Below are positions 36,890 to 49,625 of a stretch of DNA of 64,000 bases, one piece after another; the stretch's first letter is position 1, and the number at the start of each line of letters is the position of its first letter. Both the position numbers and the translations under genes were made by a program. The notes under the pieces are model-generated. The model did not search any database. It saw only the letters and a list, made by a program, of their open reading frames with translations, and was not told where the DNA came from. Origin of the DNA: Anoxybacteroides voinovskiense (GTDB taxonomy: Bacteria > Bacillota > Bacilli > Bacillales > Anoxybacillaceae). Location of the stretch: contig NZ_JACIDE010000006.1 of NCBI RefSeq assembly GCF_014196205.1, positions 35,694 through 99,693 on the forward strand, in the 5' to 3' direction.

Positions 36890-38419
36890 GTGAGCGTGGT
36901 CATTTTAACAGGTCATACGTTGACGTTAGATGAGGTAAAGCGAGTATTGTACGATAATGAAAAAGTCGTAGCGGCAAAAGAAAGCATGGACGAGGCGGCG
37001 CGCAGCCGGCAGGCGGTTGACGAAATCGTCGCTAATAAACGAATCGTATACGGTATTACGACTGGGTTTGGAAAGTTTAGTGATGTGTTTATTGAGGCAG
37101 ACGATGTGGAGGAGCTACAGTGGAATTTAATTCATTCGCACGCTTGCGGGGTAGGAGAGCCGTTTCCAGAAATCGTATCACGTGCGATGTTGTTGTTGCG
37201 AGCCAATGCGCTTTTAAAAGGCTATTCGGGTGTTCGGCCTGTCGTCATTCAACGGTTGCTTGATTTATTAAATGCTCATATTCATCCGGTCGTTCCGCAG
37301 CAAGGTTCTCTTGGAGCGAGCGGTGACTTAGCGCCACTATCGCATTTAGCGCTCGCATTGCTTGGCGAGGGAGAAGTGTTTTACCGCGGACAGCGCGTGT
37401 TGGCGATGGAAGCGTTGGCGAAAGAAGGCATCGCTCCCCTCTCGTTAAAGGCGAAAGAAGGATTAGCCCTTATTAACGGTACGCAAGCAATGACAGCCAT
37501 GGGAGTTGTCGGCTATTTAGAAGCAGAGCAGCTAGCGTATGAAAGCGAATTAATTGCCGCATTAACGATTGAAGGGTTGCGTGGGATTATTGACGCATTC
37601 GATGAGCGCGTACATCTTGTGCGCGGCTACCGCCAACAAACAGAGGTGGCGAAACGCATCCGCTCATATTTAGCTGGAAGCAAGTTGACGACGGCACAAG
37701 GAGAATTGCGCGTCCAAGATGCCTACTCGCTCCGCTGCATTCCACAGGTGCACGGCGCTTCGTGGCAAGCGCTTGATTACGTGAAAGAAAAGCTCGAAAT
37801 TGAGATGAACGCAGCAACCGACAACCCGCTTATTTTCGATGATGGTGCGACCGTCATTTCTGGTGGAAACTTTCATGGTCAACCAATCGCCTTGGCGATG
37901 GATTTTATGAAAATTGCGGTAGCGGAATTGGCCAACATTTCGGAACGGCGCATTGAGCGGCTTGTCAATCCCCAATTAAACGATTTGCCCCCGTTTTTAA
38001 GTCCAGCGCCTGGGCTGCAGTCAGGGGCAATGATTATGCAATATGCGGCCGCATCGCTTGTGTCAGAAAATAAAACGTTAGCGCACCCAGCAAGCGTCGA
38101 TTCGATTCCGTCCTCTGCAAACCAAGAAGACCACGTCAGCATGGGAACGATCGCTTCCCGCCATGCCTATGCGATCATCCAAAACGCGCGGCGTGTATTG
38201 GCAATCGAATTGATTTGTGCGTTACAGGCGGTGGAATATCGCGGCGTGGAAAGCATGGCACCAAAGACGCGAGCGTTTTATGAAGCGGCACGGAAAATCA
38301 TTCCTTCTATTACAAAAGACCGCATCTTTGCCAAAGATATCGAGGCAGCGGCAAAATGGCTGAAGGACGTGGAATGGGATTTTTTTTCACAAACGATGGA
38401 AACGGTGATAAATAGATGA
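36890..38419 (+). CDS. hutH: Histidine ammonia-lyase
   Basis: 509 residues from GTG at 36890 behind [37 protein letters not shown] contains the Ala-Ser-Gly triad (about 143-145) that cyclises to the MIO cofactor. [12 protein letters not shown] and [10 protein letters not shown] are further active-site segments. It removes ammonia from histidine to give urocanate, the first step of histidine use. The stop overlaps an ATG of the urocanase frame. Confidence 0.97.
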   Translation: MSVVILTGHTLTLDEVKRVLYDNEKVVAAKESMDEAARSRQAVDEIVANKRIVYGITTGFGKFSDVFIEADDVEELQWNLIHSHACGVGEPFPEIVSRAMLLLRANALLKGYSGVRPVVIQRLLDLLNAHIHPVVPQQGSLGASGDLAPLSHLALALLGEGEVFYRGQRVLAMEALAKEGIAPLSLKAKEGLALINGTQAMTAMGVVGYLEAEQLAYESELIAALTIEGLRGIIDAFDERVHLVRGYRQQTEVAKRIRSYLAGSKLTTAQGELRVQDAYSLRCIPQVHGASWQALDYVKEKLEIEMNAATDNPLIFDDGATVISGGNFHGQPIALAMDFMKIAVAELANISERRIERLVNPQLNDLPPFLSPAPGLQSGAMIMQYAAASLVSENKTLAHPASVDSIPSSANQEDHVSMGTIASRHAYAIIQNARRVLAIELICALQAVEYRGVESMAPKTRAFYEAARKIIPSITKDRIFAKDIEAAAKWLKDVEWDFFSQTMETVINR

Positions 38420-38433
38420 AAGGGGATAGTGAG

Positions 38434-42261
<3,828 letters not shown>

Positions 42262-42276
<15 letters not shown>

Positions 42277-42292
42277 GGCGAGTTGTTTTTTA
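42262..42292 (+). terminator. Terminator of the hut operon
   Basis: AACAACTCGC pairs perfectly with GCGAGTTGTT around a five-base loop, followed by TTTT. Confidence 0.92.
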
Positions 42293-42404
42293 AAAGATAA
42301 GAAAGTTTTCACTTCCACCGCGAGAAAACAAGAAAGTTGCTCTTCCTAGCTGTTTCAGATAAGATGAGAGGAGATAGCTAGTATGAGAAAAGGAGAAATG
42401 ATAG

Positions 42405-43091
42405 GTGTCTTCAGAAGCGTTGGCGGCGTTAGTGAAAATTGTGATGATCGATATTATTTTATCGGGGGATAATGCGGTTGTCATTGCGATGGCAACAAGG
42501 AAGCTTGCGAAAGATCAGCGGAACAAGGCGATTTTTTGGGGGACAGGCGGTGCGGTTGTTTTACGAGTTTTATTTGCGGCAGTCATCGTCTTTCTTTTAA
42601 ACATTCCGTTTGTCCATTTAGTTGGCGGGTTGTTATTGCTATGGATTGCGTATAAAGTGTTGCTAGAACAAGAAGAAGAAGCAAACATCCAATCTTCTGA
42701 CCGGTTGTTTCAAGCGGTTTGGACGATTATTGTTGCAGATGCGGTGATGAGCTTAGATAACGTAGTGGCAGTGGCTGGTGCGTCTGAGGGGCATATCGGC
42801 ATGATTGCGTTCGGTGTCGCCATTAGCATTCCAATTATGATTTTCGGCTCGAAAGCGATTGTGGCGGCAATGGAAAAATATAAATGGATTGTGTATGCCG
42901 GGTCTGGCATTTTAGCATGGACCGGGGGAAAAATGATGATGGAAGATGAAGGATTTATACAAATGTTGCACCTCCCGCACGGACCGATGACGTATGCGGT
43001 TACTGCAGGATTAACTGTTTTTGTGTTAGCTGCTGGCTACATCACAAACAAAAAGGCGGAAGCGCAAAGCAAAAAAGAACGAATCGTATAA
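42405..43091 (+). CDS. TerC family membrane protein
   Basis: 228 residues from GTG at 42405 behind AAGGAG. About seven membrane helices. The charged motifs IDIILSGDNAVVIAMATR (about 14-31) and VADAVMSLDNVVAVAGAS (about 108-125) are the metal-coordinating signature of the TerC/Alx family. In Bacillus, YceF and YkoY-type members export manganese and load secreted metalloproteins. I see no yybP-ykoY manganese riboswitch upstream. Single-gene unit with a terminator. Confidence 0.88.
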   Translation: MSSEALAALVKIVMIDIILSGDNAVVIAMATRKLAKDQRNKAIFWGTGGAVVLRVLFAAVIVFLLNIPFVHLVGGLLLLWIAYKVLLEQEEEANIQSSDRLFQAVWTIIVADAVMSLDNVVAVAGASEGHIGMIAFGVAISIPIMIFGSKAIVAAMEKYKWIVYAGSGILAWTGGKMMMEDEGFIQMLHLPHGPMTYAVTAGLTVFVLAAGYITNKKAEAQSKKERIV

Positions 43092-43094
43092 TGG

Positions 43095-43127
43095 AAGCTA
43101 GCATCCAAGCGAGATGCTAGCTTTTTC
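43095..43127 (+). terminator. Terminator after the TerC gene
   Basis: AAGCTAGCATC pairs with GATGCTAGCTT around six bases, followed by TTT. Confidence 0.9.
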
Positions 43128-43160
43128 AAAAGCTAAGAAAGAAATTTTACTGGCTGTTTA

Positions 43161-43889
43161 ATGGATACGATGTTTATGAACATAAACGACGCGACAATGA
43201 ACCTATTGCAATTGGTGGGATGCGAAGTTGTCATTCCATCTCATCAAGTATGTTGTGGAGCGTTACATGGACATGGCGGCGAAAAAGGGCAAGCAAAAGA
43301 ATTGGCAAAACGAAATATCGAAGCATTTGAGCAGTTAGATGTCGATTACATCGTTACGAACGCAGGTGGATGCGGCGCATTTTTAATTGAATACGACCAC
43401 TTATTGAAAGACGATAGCGAGTGGAACGAACGAGCAAAAACGTTCACGAAAAAGATAAAAGATATTTCAGAAGTGTTGTTAGAATTGGAGTTTTCAAGCA
43501 TCGGGCTAAAAGTATCTCCACAAATCGTGACGTATCAAGATTCTTGCCATTTGCGCAACGTCATGAAAGTAGCAAGCGCCCCTCGGCAATTGCTTCAATC
43601 GATTGAAGGAGTGGAGTTTTGCGAAATGAAAGACGCTGACCGTTGCTGTGGTTCGGCAGGGATTTATAACATTGTACAGCCAGATATGTCGATGCAAATT
43701 CTCGATTATAAAATGGCGCAAGCAAAACAAACGGATGCACGGACAATTGTAACTGCTAACCCTGGATGTTTGTTGCAAATGAAATTAGGAATTGAGCGAG
43801 AGGGGCTTGCAGGACGTGTGCGCGCCGTGCACATCGTCGAATTTTTATTAGAAGCAGTAGAGAGCGGAATAGCGAAAAAAACGTCGTAA
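43161..43889 (+). pseudogene. glcF: Truncated glycolate oxidase iron-sulfur subunit (GlcF C-terminal half)
   Basis: The 242 visible residues hold both Cys-rich (CCG) domains of the GlcF/LutA type: SHQVCCGALHGHGG and NAGGCGAF, then DSCHLRN, RCCGSAGIYNI and NPGCLLQM. A normal GlcF is about 440 residues and begins with two CxxCxxCxxxC ferredoxin motifs; these are absent. The frame continues upstream of the ATG as NFTGCLMDTMF, which is GlcF-like and includes the first CCG-domain Cys, until a stop at 43134. There is no ribosome-binding site at 43161. The break lies right after the TerC terminator, so a deletion probably removed the N-terminal half and promoter. Confidence 0.75.
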
Positions 43890-43973
43890 AAATTTTTTGT
43901 TTCTATGTATAAAAACAAAAAGAATGGGCATAATGGAGGCTAGGTATTCCCCCGATCCCCTGTGAAATAAATG

Positions 43974-44003
43974 AGCCCTCCGCAATGCGGAGGGCTACTT
44001 TTT
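43974..44003 (+). terminator. Terminator-like hairpin after the glcF remnant
   Basis: AGCCCTCCGC pairs perfectly with GCGGAGGGCT across a three-base loop and is followed by ACTTTTTA. Confidence 0.85.
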
Positions 44004-44036
44004 ATATATACATGCAACTGAGAAGTTTAACTTCAT

Positions 44037-44172
44037 TTTTTCGACTGTCGAGGCAAGCCTTTGGCTTGCTTTCGTCACGCCAAAGCGTGACGGAGAACCG
44101 AACAACACCGCTCCCAGACAAATTCATTTGTCTGGGAGCGGCTGGTTGTTCGGTCGCCCGACAGTCGAAAAA
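44037..44172. repeat. 136-bp nested foldback element
   Basis: Perfect 14-base terminal inverted repeats (TTTTTCGACTGTCG and CGACAGTCGAAAAA) enclose three internal hairpins: GGCAAGCC/GGCTTGC, CGTCACGC/GCGTGACG and a long one with CCGAACAAC/GGTTGTTCGG plus GCTCCCAGACAAAT/ATTTGTCTGGGAGC. Imperfect outer arms (from about 44021 and to about 44204) extend the symmetry. It is GC-richer than its surroundings and has no coding capacity. It resembles a miniature inverted-repeat element; no target duplication was confirmed. Confidence 0.65.
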
Positions 44173-44214
44173 TAACGACGTAAATGATAAAAATGTTAAA
44201 GCTTCAACGTGCAC

Positions 44215-44661
44215 CTATATAATACGCTTTGCTCCGATAAATTTAGAGCTCCAGTAAGCGCTGTTTAAGTTATCAATTGTGACGCCTTTTGATGTGGCAT
44301 GGATGATTAGATTGTTACCAATATAAATGGCGACATGGGAAGCGCCTTTTTTGTATGTACTGAAAAAGACTAAATCCCCAGGGCGTAAATGAGATTTATG
44401 TACAGATGTTCCCCGTTGAAACATTAACGTGGAAGAACGAGGAAGCGTTTTACCTACTCGCTTATGTGTATAATAAACGAACCCAGAGCAATCAAATCCG
44501 CTAGGTGAAGTACCGCCGAATTTATACGGTGTCCCAACAAATTTTTTTGCTTCTGCAATAATCCGTTGCGGGTTCATCGCTGCTTCTGCTTTGAAAGCGT
44601 TAACAAAAAGAGAACTAAATAACAGTGTAAACGCTAGAAAAATAGTAGTCACCATTCTCAT
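44215..44661 (-). CDS. Secreted NlpC/P60 cell-wall peptidase
   Basis: 148 residues from the ATG at 44661, nine bases after GGAGG; the longer frame to 44703 has no such signal. A signal peptide spans about 1-27 and ends AEA. The NlpC/P60 domain follows: catalytic Cys in SGFDCSGFVYY, His in GASHVAIYIGN, and the third polar residue His in LIIHATSKG. It should hydrolyse D-glutamyl bonds of peptidoglycan stem peptides. No SH3 or LysM binding domain is present, so it is a minimal form. Confidence 0.92.
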   Translation of the reverse strand: MRMVTTIFLAFTLLFSSLFVNAFKAEAAMNPQRIIAEAKKFVGTPYKFGGTSPSGFDCSGFVYYTHKRVGKTLPRSSTLMFQRGTSVHKSHLRPGDLVFFSTYKKGASHVAIYIGNNLIIHATSKGVTIDNLNSAYWSSKFIGAKRII

Positions 44662-44973
44662 TTCTCTAAACCTCCAACGCCGAGTTCCCGTTTCCCTTCT
44701 CACAAGGTTTAGTATAGCAAAAATATTGTCGAAATGTTGTTACAGTTGAATTAAATAATATTACAACGACGTTACAAAAAATAGAGATAAGACATTAGGA
44801 GCAGGTATTAAAAACGATGGTTTTCAATAAAATTGACATGATTTTTCGACAAGAAATAAAGTATAATAAAGAAGAATGTGTCGGAAGATGTCGAAAAAAT
44901 AGGACGGATGGTAGGAGAAGTATAGTATTTACTCGGTTTATAATAATAGTAAAAACATGGTGAGAGAGAACTT
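44662..44973. other. Intergenic region between divergent NlpC and EAL genes
   Basis: About 310 AT-rich bases with the divergent promoters. A TATAAT at 44862-44867 and a TTGACA at 44834 are visible on the plus strand but are too far apart (23 bases) to be one promoter. No gene or strong hairpin was seen. Confidence 0.5.
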
Positions 44974-47427
44974 ATGCTATCAAACGTGCTGGAATATACA
45001 TTATTTGTATTATTCATTCTTTTAACGGTTATATTTGTACAGCGACAAATGAATCAATTGATTCAAAAAAAATTAAATGTGTCGCTCCTTTATATTTCGC
45101 AGCAACTGACAAGCGTTTTTTATATATTTATTTTTTTTCTATTAGTTTCTGGGGTTTGGTTTGTGCAATATGTAGAAAAAATGGAGCATAAGCAGTATGA
45201 AGATTTCGCGCACCATTTTTCTTCCATTTTTGCTTCCGAGTTACGGCAAATGAATCATCACCTATTAAACGAGCATACAAAACCGACGGATAAAACATAT
45301 GTTCGTATTTTAAGTGCGATGACACGCTGGCAGCACGAGCACCCAGAAGTGTTGAGCATTTATACATTAAAAAAACGTGCCGATGGAAAAAATTATTTTG
45401 TCGTTGATCCGGCAGTGGATTATAACAAAAACGGGAAAATTGATGGCAAAAAGGAACAACTGATACCAATTGGGACGGTATATACAAAATATATTCCAGA
45501 ACTTGAGCAAGCGTTTCGCGGGAAGTTTAGCATCGAAAAAAAGCCGACAATAGATGATTGGGGAGAGAGCTTAGGTGCGTTCCATCCGGTTTTTGATAAA
45601 GAAGGACGCGTAGATGCCGTATTTGGAATCGATTTTGACGCTAACGAATACAATGCGCGAATGGAGTGGGAACGCAATAAAGCAATAGGGGAAATTTTTC
45701 TCGTCTTTCTTGTTAGCTATATTTTTTATTTATTGCTTGTATATATTCGGATAGAAAAATTAGTGTTTAAAAAATATCGTGAAGAATTGATGGTGAGTCA
45801 GCAGCGGTTTCAATTGCTGTCGGAAGTGTCGATGGAAGGAATTATCATTCATTCGCAAGGTATCGTTTTGGAAATAAATGAAGCAGCATGCCGGATGTTT
45901 GGCTATGCAGCGAACGAAATGGTGCATATGCCGATTAAAGAACTTGTAGCACCAGCTTCGCTGCAAGATTTAAAGCGAACAATCGATGAAGAAGATGTAT
46001 ATGAAATGTATTTACGGCGCAAAGACGGCTCGTTGTTTCCAGCAGAAATTCTTCGCCGCGAATACGAGTATGATGGAAAGCGGGTAAGCGTGACCGCCGT
46101 TCGCGACATTACCGAGCGGAAACAGCAGGAAGAAACGATGCATTATATCGCTTTCCATGATGATTTAACTGGATTGCCGAATAAAGGGTTGCTTCATCGA
46201 GTATTGGCAGAACAAATTGAGAACGCCAAAAGCATGCGAAAAAAAATCGCGGTGCTGTTTATTGAAATGAAAGGATTAAAGATTGTAAACGACTTGTACG
46301 GCTACGCAATCGGCGACCAAGTGCTATTGGCAGCCACGACGCAAATTCGCCAAGCAATGGCGGAAGAAAGCGTGCTCGGTCGATGGAGCGGCAACGAATT
46401 TGTTTTAGTATTGCCTGTTGAAAAAGAAGAACAAGTAAAAGAACTAGCGTACCAGCTGATAGAAACGATGGAAGAACCGCTTCTTGTGAACGGGCAAGAA
46501 TTTTTCATGACATTGAAAATCGGCATTAGCTTGTATCCAAAAGACGGAGAAGATGGAAAAACGTTAATTCGCAAAGCCGATATCGCACGGCACGAGCTGT
46601 CGAAAAAGGCGATTAGCCAGTTCCGTTTTTTTGAAAAGCAGATGAATCGAACGATTCATGAAAAAATACAAATGGAGCGAGAATTGCGGAAGGCGCTCGA
46701 GTTAGAAGAGTTTGAAGTATATTACCAACCGCAAATACAGTTACAGACTGGAAAAATCGTTGGAATGGAAGCGCTGATTCGCTGGAACCATCCAGAGAAA
46801 GGCATGATTCCGCCAAATAAATTCATTCCAATTGCGGAGGAAACGGGGCTTATTATCCCAATTAATGAATGGGTGATGGAAACAGCTTGTCGGCAAACGA
46901 AAGAATTATTAGCGCAAAACCAACACCTAACCGTGTCAGTGAATTTATCACCGTATGAGTTTGAGAGCAGACGGCTTGTGCAAAAAATAATGAAAATATT
47001 AGAAAAAACGAAACTGCCGCCGCACTGCCTTGACGTCGAAATTACGGAACGAATGACGATGGATACGGAAAAAGCGATTCCGATTTTAAAACGGCTAAAG
47101 TCAATTGGCGTAACGATTAGTGTTGATGATTTTGGCACAGGCTACAGTTCGTTAAGCTATTTAAAAAAATTGCCGATTGACCGGCTGAAAATCGACCGTT
47201 CGTTTGTGCAAAACATGCACGAAAAAGAAGCCATTTTGCCAACGATTATTTCATTAGGGCATAATATTGGTGTGAAAGTATTGGCGGAAGGGGTAGAAAC
47301 AGAGCAAGAAGCAGCGTATTTAAAAGAAAAGCAATGCGATGAAGCACAAGGATATTATTATGCGAGACCGCTTCCGTATCGTGAGTTAACGGCATTTTTG
47401 GCGCAACACGCCCAAAGGGATGGATAA
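44974..47427 (+). CDS. Membrane c-di-GMP phosphodiesterase: sensor-PAS-degenerate GGDEF-EAL
   Basis: 817 residues. Two N-terminal membrane helices (about 4-22 and 46-66) are followed by an extracellular sensor of about 170 residues containing DYNKNGKIDGKKE, close to a calcium-binding EF-hand loop. A third helix at about 238-258 leads to a PAS domain (about 265-385, ending DITERKQ). The GGDEF domain is degenerate at the active site (RWSGNEFVLVL), so cyclase activity is unlikely. The EAL domain (about 565-810) keeps MEALIRWNHP, EITERMTMDTE and VDDFGTGYSSLSYL, so it should cleave c-di-GMP. It is followed 2 bases later by the DUF1992 gene. Confidence 0.92.
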   Translation: MLSNVLEYTLFVLFILLTVIFVQRQMNQLIQKKLNVSLLYISQQLTSVFYIFIFFLLVSGVWFVQYVEKMEHKQYEDFAHHFSSIFASELRQMNHHLLNEHTKPTDKTYVRILSAMTRWQHEHPEVLSIYTLKKRADGKNYFVVDPAVDYNKNGKIDGKKEQLIPIGTVYTKYIPELEQAFRGKFSIEKKPTIDDWGESLGAFHPVFDKEGRVDAVFGIDFDANEYNARMEWERNKAIGEIFLVFLVSYIFYLLLVYIRIEKLVFKKYREELMVSQQRFQLLSEVSMEGIIIHSQGIVLEINEAACRMFGYAANEMVHMPIKELVAPASLQDLKRTIDEEDVYEMYLRRKDGSLFPAEILRREYEYDGKRVSVTAVRDITERKQQEETMHYIAFHDDLTGLPNKGLLHRVLAEQIENAKSMRKKIAVLFIEMKGLKIVNDLYGYAIGDQVLLAATTQIRQAMAEESVLGRWSGNEFVLVLPVEKEEQVKELAYQLIETMEEPLLVNGQEFFMTLKIGISLYPKDGEDGKTLIRKADIARHELSKKAISQFRFFEKQMNRTIHEKIQMERELRKALELEEFEVYYQPQIQLQTGKIVGMEALIRWNHPEKGMIPPNKFIPIAEETGLIIPINEWVMETACRQTKELLAQNQHLTVSVNLSPYEFESRRLVQKIMKILEKTKLPPHCLDVEITERMTMDTEKAIPILKRLKSIGVTISVDDFGTGYSSLSYLKKLPIDRLKIDRSFVQNMHEKEAILPTIISLGHNIGVKVLAEGVETEQEAAYLKEKQCDEAQGYYYARPLPYRELTAFLAQHAQRDG

Positions 47428-47429
47428 CA

Positions 47430-47801
47430 ATGGATATTATTTGGAAAATAGCAGATGAAAAAATTCGCGAAGCGATGAAAAACGGAGAATTTCGTGACTT
47501 GCCTGGTTTTGGAAAACCGCTCGATATCGATGATTTATCGCACATTCCGGAAGAATTGCGCATAGGTTATTTAATGTTAAAAAATGCTGGATACGTATCG
47601 GAAGCTACTGATTTGAAAAAAGAGTTAATGACAATTGAAGATTTGCTTCGCTGTTGTGAAGATGAGAAAGAAAAAGAACGATTGACACAGAAATGGAATG
47701 AGAAATTGTTGCGGTTACAGGCGGTGATGAGAAAGCGTAACATAAGCAATTCACTTGCATTGAGAGAATACCAGCAACGCATTGACGAGAAATTTCGCTA
47801 A
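47430..47801 (+). CDS. DUF1992 (DnaJ-C28-like) protein
   Basis: 123 residues starting 2 bases after the EAL gene, so probably co-transcribed. MDIIWKIADEKIREAMKNGEFRDLPGFGKPL is the conserved DUF1992 start; the rest is helical with KNAGYVSEATDLKKEL. Members are named after human DNAJC28, but no J domain is present. Function unknown. Confidence 0.85.
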   Translation: MDIIWKIADEKIREAMKNGEFRDLPGFGKPLDIDDLSHIPEELRIGYLMLKNAGYVSEATDLKKELMTIEDLLRCCEDEKEKERLTQKWNEKLLRLQAVMRKRNISNSLALREYQQRIDEKFR

Positions 47802-47834
47802 AGGCTTACTGTAACGGGCAGTAAGCCTTTTTTG
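47800..47834 (+). terminator. Terminator after DUF1992
   Basis: AAGGCTTACTG and CAGTAAGCCTT form a perfect 11-bp stem followed by TTTT. The sirC gene starts 15 bases later, so it may read through from here or have its own weak promoter. Confidence 0.85.
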
Positions 47835-47848
47835 AAAGGGGAAGAAAA

Positions 47849-48466
47849 ATGTATCCAGTGATGCTACAAATTGCGAATCAGTCGGTAGTCGTCGTTGGCG
47901 GCGGAAGCGTAGCAGAGCGAAAAGTGGTTGGATTGTTAGAGGCGAATGCTGCTGTGACGGTCGTTTCTCCCGCTGTGACGGAGGCGCTAAAGGAATTGGC
48001 AGCAAAAGAAAAGATTCGCTGGAAGGAAAAAACGTTTTCCGCTGATGACATAGATAAAGCGTTTCTTGTTATTGCGGCAACGAGCGACCGTCACGTCAAT
48101 GAAGCGGTGGCGCAAGCAGCAAAACCGTACCAATTAATCAATATTGTTGATGACCCTGAGCGTTCGAACTTTTACGTCCCGTCTGTTGTCCGCCGTGGGA
48201 AGCTGACGATTTCCGTGTCCACAAGCGGTGCAAGCCCAACGCTGGCAAAACAAATTCGCGACGAGATTGCAAACATATATGATGAAGAATACGAACGGTA
48301 CGTCGATTTTTTAACAGCATGCCGCCGCTATATTTTACAGCATGTTGATGATGCAAGCATAAGACGGTCGCTGTTAAAGACGATTGCGACCGAATCGTTT
48401 CGCAAAAGCGGAAATTGGGAAGAACAATTTACGAAGCTACTTTCTCAATACAAAAAGCAGCCATGA
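47849..48466 (+). CDS. sirC: Precorrin-2 dehydrogenase (siroheme synthase SirC type)
   Basis: 205 residues. QSVVVVGGGSVAERKVVGLLEANAAVTVVSP (about 11-42) is the NAD-binding fold. NIVDDPERSNFYVPSVVRRGKLTISVSTSGASP is the conserved central segment with the catalytic Asp region. It oxidises precorrin-2 to sirohydrochlorin; SirB then inserts iron. In B. subtilis the homologue ylnF is the last gene of the cysH operon. Here it stands apart from sumT-sirB, 3 kb away and on the opposite strand. Confidence 0.92.
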   Translation: MYPVMLQIANQSVVVVGGGSVAERKVVGLLEANAAVTVVSPAVTEALKELAAKEKIRWKEKTFSADDIDKAFLVIAATSDRHVNEAVAQAAKPYQLINIVDDPERSNFYVPSVVRRGKLTISVSTSGASPTLAKQIRDEIANIYDEEYERYVDFLTACRRYILQHVDDASIRRSLLKTIATESFRKSGNWEEQFTKLLSQYKKQP

Positions 48467-48476
48467 CGGCTGCTTT
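48455..48476. terminator. Convergent terminator between sirC and bshB2
   Basis: AAAGCAGCC and GGCTGCTTT form a perfect 9-bp stem with a five-base loop, placed over both stop regions. The T-run is short on either side. Confidence 0.6.
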
Positions 48477-49122
48477 ACCATTTATAAGTCCAGAATCGTT
48501 CTGTTTTAAATCGTGCGATGGCATCGCCACCGTACTTGGCCGCTGCTTTCATGAGCCCTTCGGTTTGCGAGCGATGCGCTTTTATGGCGGCAATTTTTTT
48601 GTCAATGACCGCACTGACGTTGCGGACGACGTCTGGTTTGCCGATTTCTTTTTCGCAGTTTTTCGCAAATGCCACGCAATGGACAACGGGGCGTTTTTCG
48701 CTTGGAATTCGCTCGACCGCACGGATGACGGCTGCCCCGCACGCATCATGGTCCGGGTGGACGCTATAGCCTGGATAGAACGTAATAATCAGCGATGGGT
48801 TCGTTTCCGCGATGATGGCATGAATGCGGTCGGCAAGCAGTTCTTCATCTTCAAACTCAACCGTTTTATCGCGGAATCCGAGCAAGCGCAAATCACGAAT
48901 GCCAATGACGCGACAAGCATCTTCTAGCTCTTTTTTCCGGATCGATGGCAGTGTCTCACGATTGGCAAATGGCGGAATTCCCATATTGCGTCCCATTTCT
49001 CCAAGCGTTAAGCACGCATACGTAATCGGAACACCTTGTTCGGCGTACAGCGCTAACGTCCCGGATACGCCAAACGATTCATCGTCTGGATGAGGAAATA
49101 CGACGAGAATATGTCTTTCCAT
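48475..49122 (-). CDS. bshB2: Bacillithiol biosynthesis deacetylase BshB2
   Basis: 215 residues from the ATG at 49122 behind AAAGGGAGGG. VVFPHPDDESFGVSGTLAL (about 7-25) and PGYSVHPDHDACG provide the zinc-binding His/Asp set of the LmbE/PIG-L deacetylases. RDLRLLGFRDKTVEFED is typical of the Bacillus BshB2 (YojG). It deacetylates GlcNAc-malate on the way to bacillithiol. It lies 13 bases after the yojF gene. Confidence 0.92.
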   Translation of the reverse strand: MERHILVVFPHPDDESFGVSGTLALYAEQGVPITYACLTLGEMGRNMGIPPFANRETLPSIRKKELEDACRVIGIRDLRLLGFRDKTVEFEDEELLADRIHAIIAETNPSLIITFYPGYSVHPDHDACGAAVIRAVERIPSEKRPVVHCVAFAKNCEKEIGKPDVVRNVSAVIDKKIAAIKAHRSQTEGLMKAAAKYGGDAIARFKTERFWTYKW

Positions 49123-49135
49123 ATTATCCCTCCCT

Positions 49136-49480
49136 TTAAAACGGCTCATCGCTTAGTTGCAACGCAACCGCTAATTTCCCTTCGTAATCATGTCCTGCTA
49201 ATAAAAGTTGCCCTTTATCGGTCACTTCCCAATCGGTTAATCCTTCCGCGTATACCCAGCCAAGGTCCAGTTTTAGCCCGACGCGGTAAGGGCCGTTGCC
49301 CGCGATTTTGGCGCGGCTAAAACGGATGCGACCGTTGCGAATGTATGCCCCCGCAGCAAAAAATCCTTCGTTATGGTGAGACGCATAGGCGCCATTGGTC
49401 GTTTCTAAATGCAAATAAACGTCTTGATTGGCGAAACGGTTTAGCGCTTTTTGTACTTCCTCGATACGAATCGGCTGCAC
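49136..49480 (-). CDS. yojF: DUF1806 protein (YojF family)
   Basis: 114 residues. GTG at 49480 is preferred, with GGGAGGGG at proper distance; TTG at 49483 is adjacent. ALNRFANQDVYLHLETTNGAYA and GWVYAEGLTDWEVTDKGQLLLAGHD are the DUF1806 hallmarks. The gene is regularly found just ahead of bshB2, as here and in B. subtilis (yojF-yojG), suggesting a role near bacillithiol metabolism. Its biochemical function is not known. Confidence 0.9.
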   Translation of the reverse strand: MQPIRIEEVQKALNRFANQDVYLHLETTNGAYASHHNEGFFAAGAYIRNGRIRFSRAKIAGNGPYRVGLKLDLGWVYAEGLTDWEVTDKGQLLLAGHDYEGKLAVALQLSDEPF

Positions 49481-49625
49481 CAAAACCCCTCCCTTGTCGT
49501 TTTTCCTTATTGTACATGAAAATGAGGTAGAAAAGGAAATATTTCGTTTAGCGAATTTTTTAGTGTAATAGAAACAGGCGATTGTTTGAAAACTTGCACC
49601 GAAACAAAAAAAGAGGTGGGGGACG

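Noticed and set aside
42293-42404. yybP-ykoY manganese riboswitch before the TerC gene
   Set aside because: The conserved loop sequences are absent and there is too little space.
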